From contig CM072801.1 of NCBI GenBank assembly GCA_037013495.1, positions 31,360,001 to 31,424,000 of the forward strand: 64,000 nucleotides of DNA. Direction: 5' to 3'. This DNA comes from Hippophae tibetana. Lineage: Eukaryota > Streptophyta > Magnoliopsida > Rosales > Elaeagnaceae. Made by a program: the position numbers and the translations under genes. Positions 63,331 through 64,000 of this stretch are shown piece after piece. The number at the start of each line of letters is the position of its first letter. The first letter of the stretch is position 1. A model generated the notes under the pieces. It was given only the letters and a program-made list of their open reading frames with translations, had not been told where the DNA came from and ran no database searches.

Positions 63331-64000
63331 CTTCTAATAGGTTGGTGGCATCACATTGCATTGTTTTCAGTTCTTGTTCTTTTGGGTTCCAATAAGATCA
63401 TCTTAACACTTTTCTAAGCAATTTACTCATTCTTAATCCTTTGAGATCATATGTTGTTCGCCTAAAGGTTCCGCATCATTTGGTATAAAGCCTTGGTTGC
63501 TGAAAATATGGTTTCTATCTTCATATATTCATTTTTTGAATTTTACATTTAAAAAAACTTTGTCCATTTAATTTTCTTTGCTTTCATAAGTAACAAACCA
63601 CAAAGAAAGATAGATATTTGTATAACAAGTCTTGTGTTTTCTTACAATTTTGTAGTCATCATTTTGTCTATCGACTTAATTTACTAGTTTTATTTAAATT
63701 CTTTGTAACTTTTTCTTGTTTTATGTTTTCTGTGTGTAACCTATTTTTGCTTTTGAAAGAAACAATAGAGCTACTGCATTTCGTAGTTTCTAGAAAAACT
63801 AGGTTATTAATATGGGTGGCAACTTTAAACTGTTGTAAGTTTTAATTCGTGCATCGAAATGACTATTGTACTAAATCAAATTGTAGCTATTTCGATTCCT
63901 GAAAACACACTGCAAGAATAGTTTAGTTATCGGCATTTTTTTAACCAAAATTACTTTGTTTACACTACTTTCCAACCTCTAATAGATAGGTGGCATCTCA
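63331..64000 (+). repeat. Last A monomer and start of a B monomer
   Basis: A complete A unit (63331-63975) is followed by 25 bases of a B unit (CCTCTAATAGATAGGTGG and on) that is cut by the window edge. The A is tetramer-A2-like at its 5' end (GGTATAAAGCC). It is F-like in the middle (GTAGTCATCATTTTG) and A2-like again near the end (TACTAAATC). The array continues to the right. Confidence 0.88.

Larger units (their letters stand above)
1..64000 (+). repeat. Satellite DNA array, ~646-bp monomers in A-B dimers
   Basis: The same A+T-rich sequence recurs head to tail from the first to the last base. Landmarks such as GTTATCGGCATTTTTTT, GGTGGCATCTCATTG and AAAGAAAGATAGATA return about every 646 bp in the same orientation. 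Every second copy is more alike, giving a dimeric period of 1289-1296 bp. Counting unit boundaries at the conserved CCAA|C gives 44 dimers from 54 to 56872, then 3+2+2+3 monomers to 63330, then one full and one partial monomer: about 99 in all. I saw no inverted copy, no inserted transposon and no unique sequence. This is a classic complex satellite, as found in centromeric or heterochromatic blocks of plants and some animals. Chromosomal location cannot be told from sequence alone. Confidence 0.98.

Noticed and set aside
1..64000. CRISPR array or other bacterial regular repeat
   Set aside because: Unit length is ~646 bp with no alternation of constant short repeats and unique spacers. There are no cas genes and no bacterial genes at all.
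1..64000. Ribosomal DNA, 5S or histone gene repeats
   Set aside because: No GC-rich conserved rRNA, 5S internal promoter or histone coding segment is present in the monomer; only A+T-rich satellite sequence is seen.
1..64000. CENP-B box
   Set aside because: No copy of the TTCG....A..CGGG pattern was seen. CG-containing spots such as TTTCGATTCC lack the CGGG half, and the box is a mammalian feature in any case.
1..64000. Intact LTR retrotransposon inserted in the array
   Set aside because: No gag, protease, reverse transcriptase or integrase coding sequence, no target-site duplication and no break in the satellite periodicity was found. The PBS-like motif is part of the monomer itself.

Overview
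The whole 64 kb window is one uninterrupted tandem satellite array. I find no protein-coding gene, tRNA, rRNA, CRISPR array or intact mobile element in it. It is A+T-rich (about 70% by eye), with more T than A on the + strand. All copies run head to tail in one direction. The basic monomer is about 646 bp. Two monomer classes, A and B (roughly 80-85% alike by eye), alternate to give a dimer of about 1289-1296 bp. About 99 monomers are present, and both window edges fall inside the array, so it extends in both directions.

The organism is most likely a eukaryote with large heterochromatic or centromeric satellite blocks, and a plant is favoured. The one clue beyond repeat architecture is a 13-bp motif in most monomers, TGGTATCAAAGCC. 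It differs by one base from the usual plant retroelement primer-binding site for initiator tRNA-Met (TGGTATCAGAGCC), and it follows a CA dinucleotide plus two bases, as at an LTR/PBS junction. The satellite may therefore have arisen from the LTR/leader region of a retroelement. The species cannot be named from the sequence alone.

Unit boundaries here are set at the conserved CCAA|C, the position of the first A unit being 54. Layout: (1) 1-5224, near-identical 1292-1293 bp dimers. (2) 5225-9098, a transition dimer and two 1291-bp dimers. (3) 9099-37498, a mosaic of four recognisable dimer families, called here F, V, W and N. They recur in the order V-W-N three times, with local expansions of N (four copies, 1290 bp) and F (three copies, 1291 bp). 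(4) 37499-43952, five more diverged, individually mosaic dimers. (5) 43953-56872, five copies of a four-monomer unit of exactly 2584 bp. (6) 56873-63330, two three-monomer (A-A-B) units of 1938 and 1937 bp separated by two ordinary dimers, which makes a repeating seven-monomer block of about 4522 bp. (7) 63331-64000, one A unit and the first bases of a B.

There is no gene network to describe. What is worth attention is the record of unequal exchange and gene conversion: changing repeat order (2, 4, 3 and 7 monomers), chimeric monomers, a roughly 480-bp patch of left-end-type sequence inside the V/W region, and the possible retroelement origin. Short open frames recur in every unit, but they are by-products of the repeat and are not annotated as genes.
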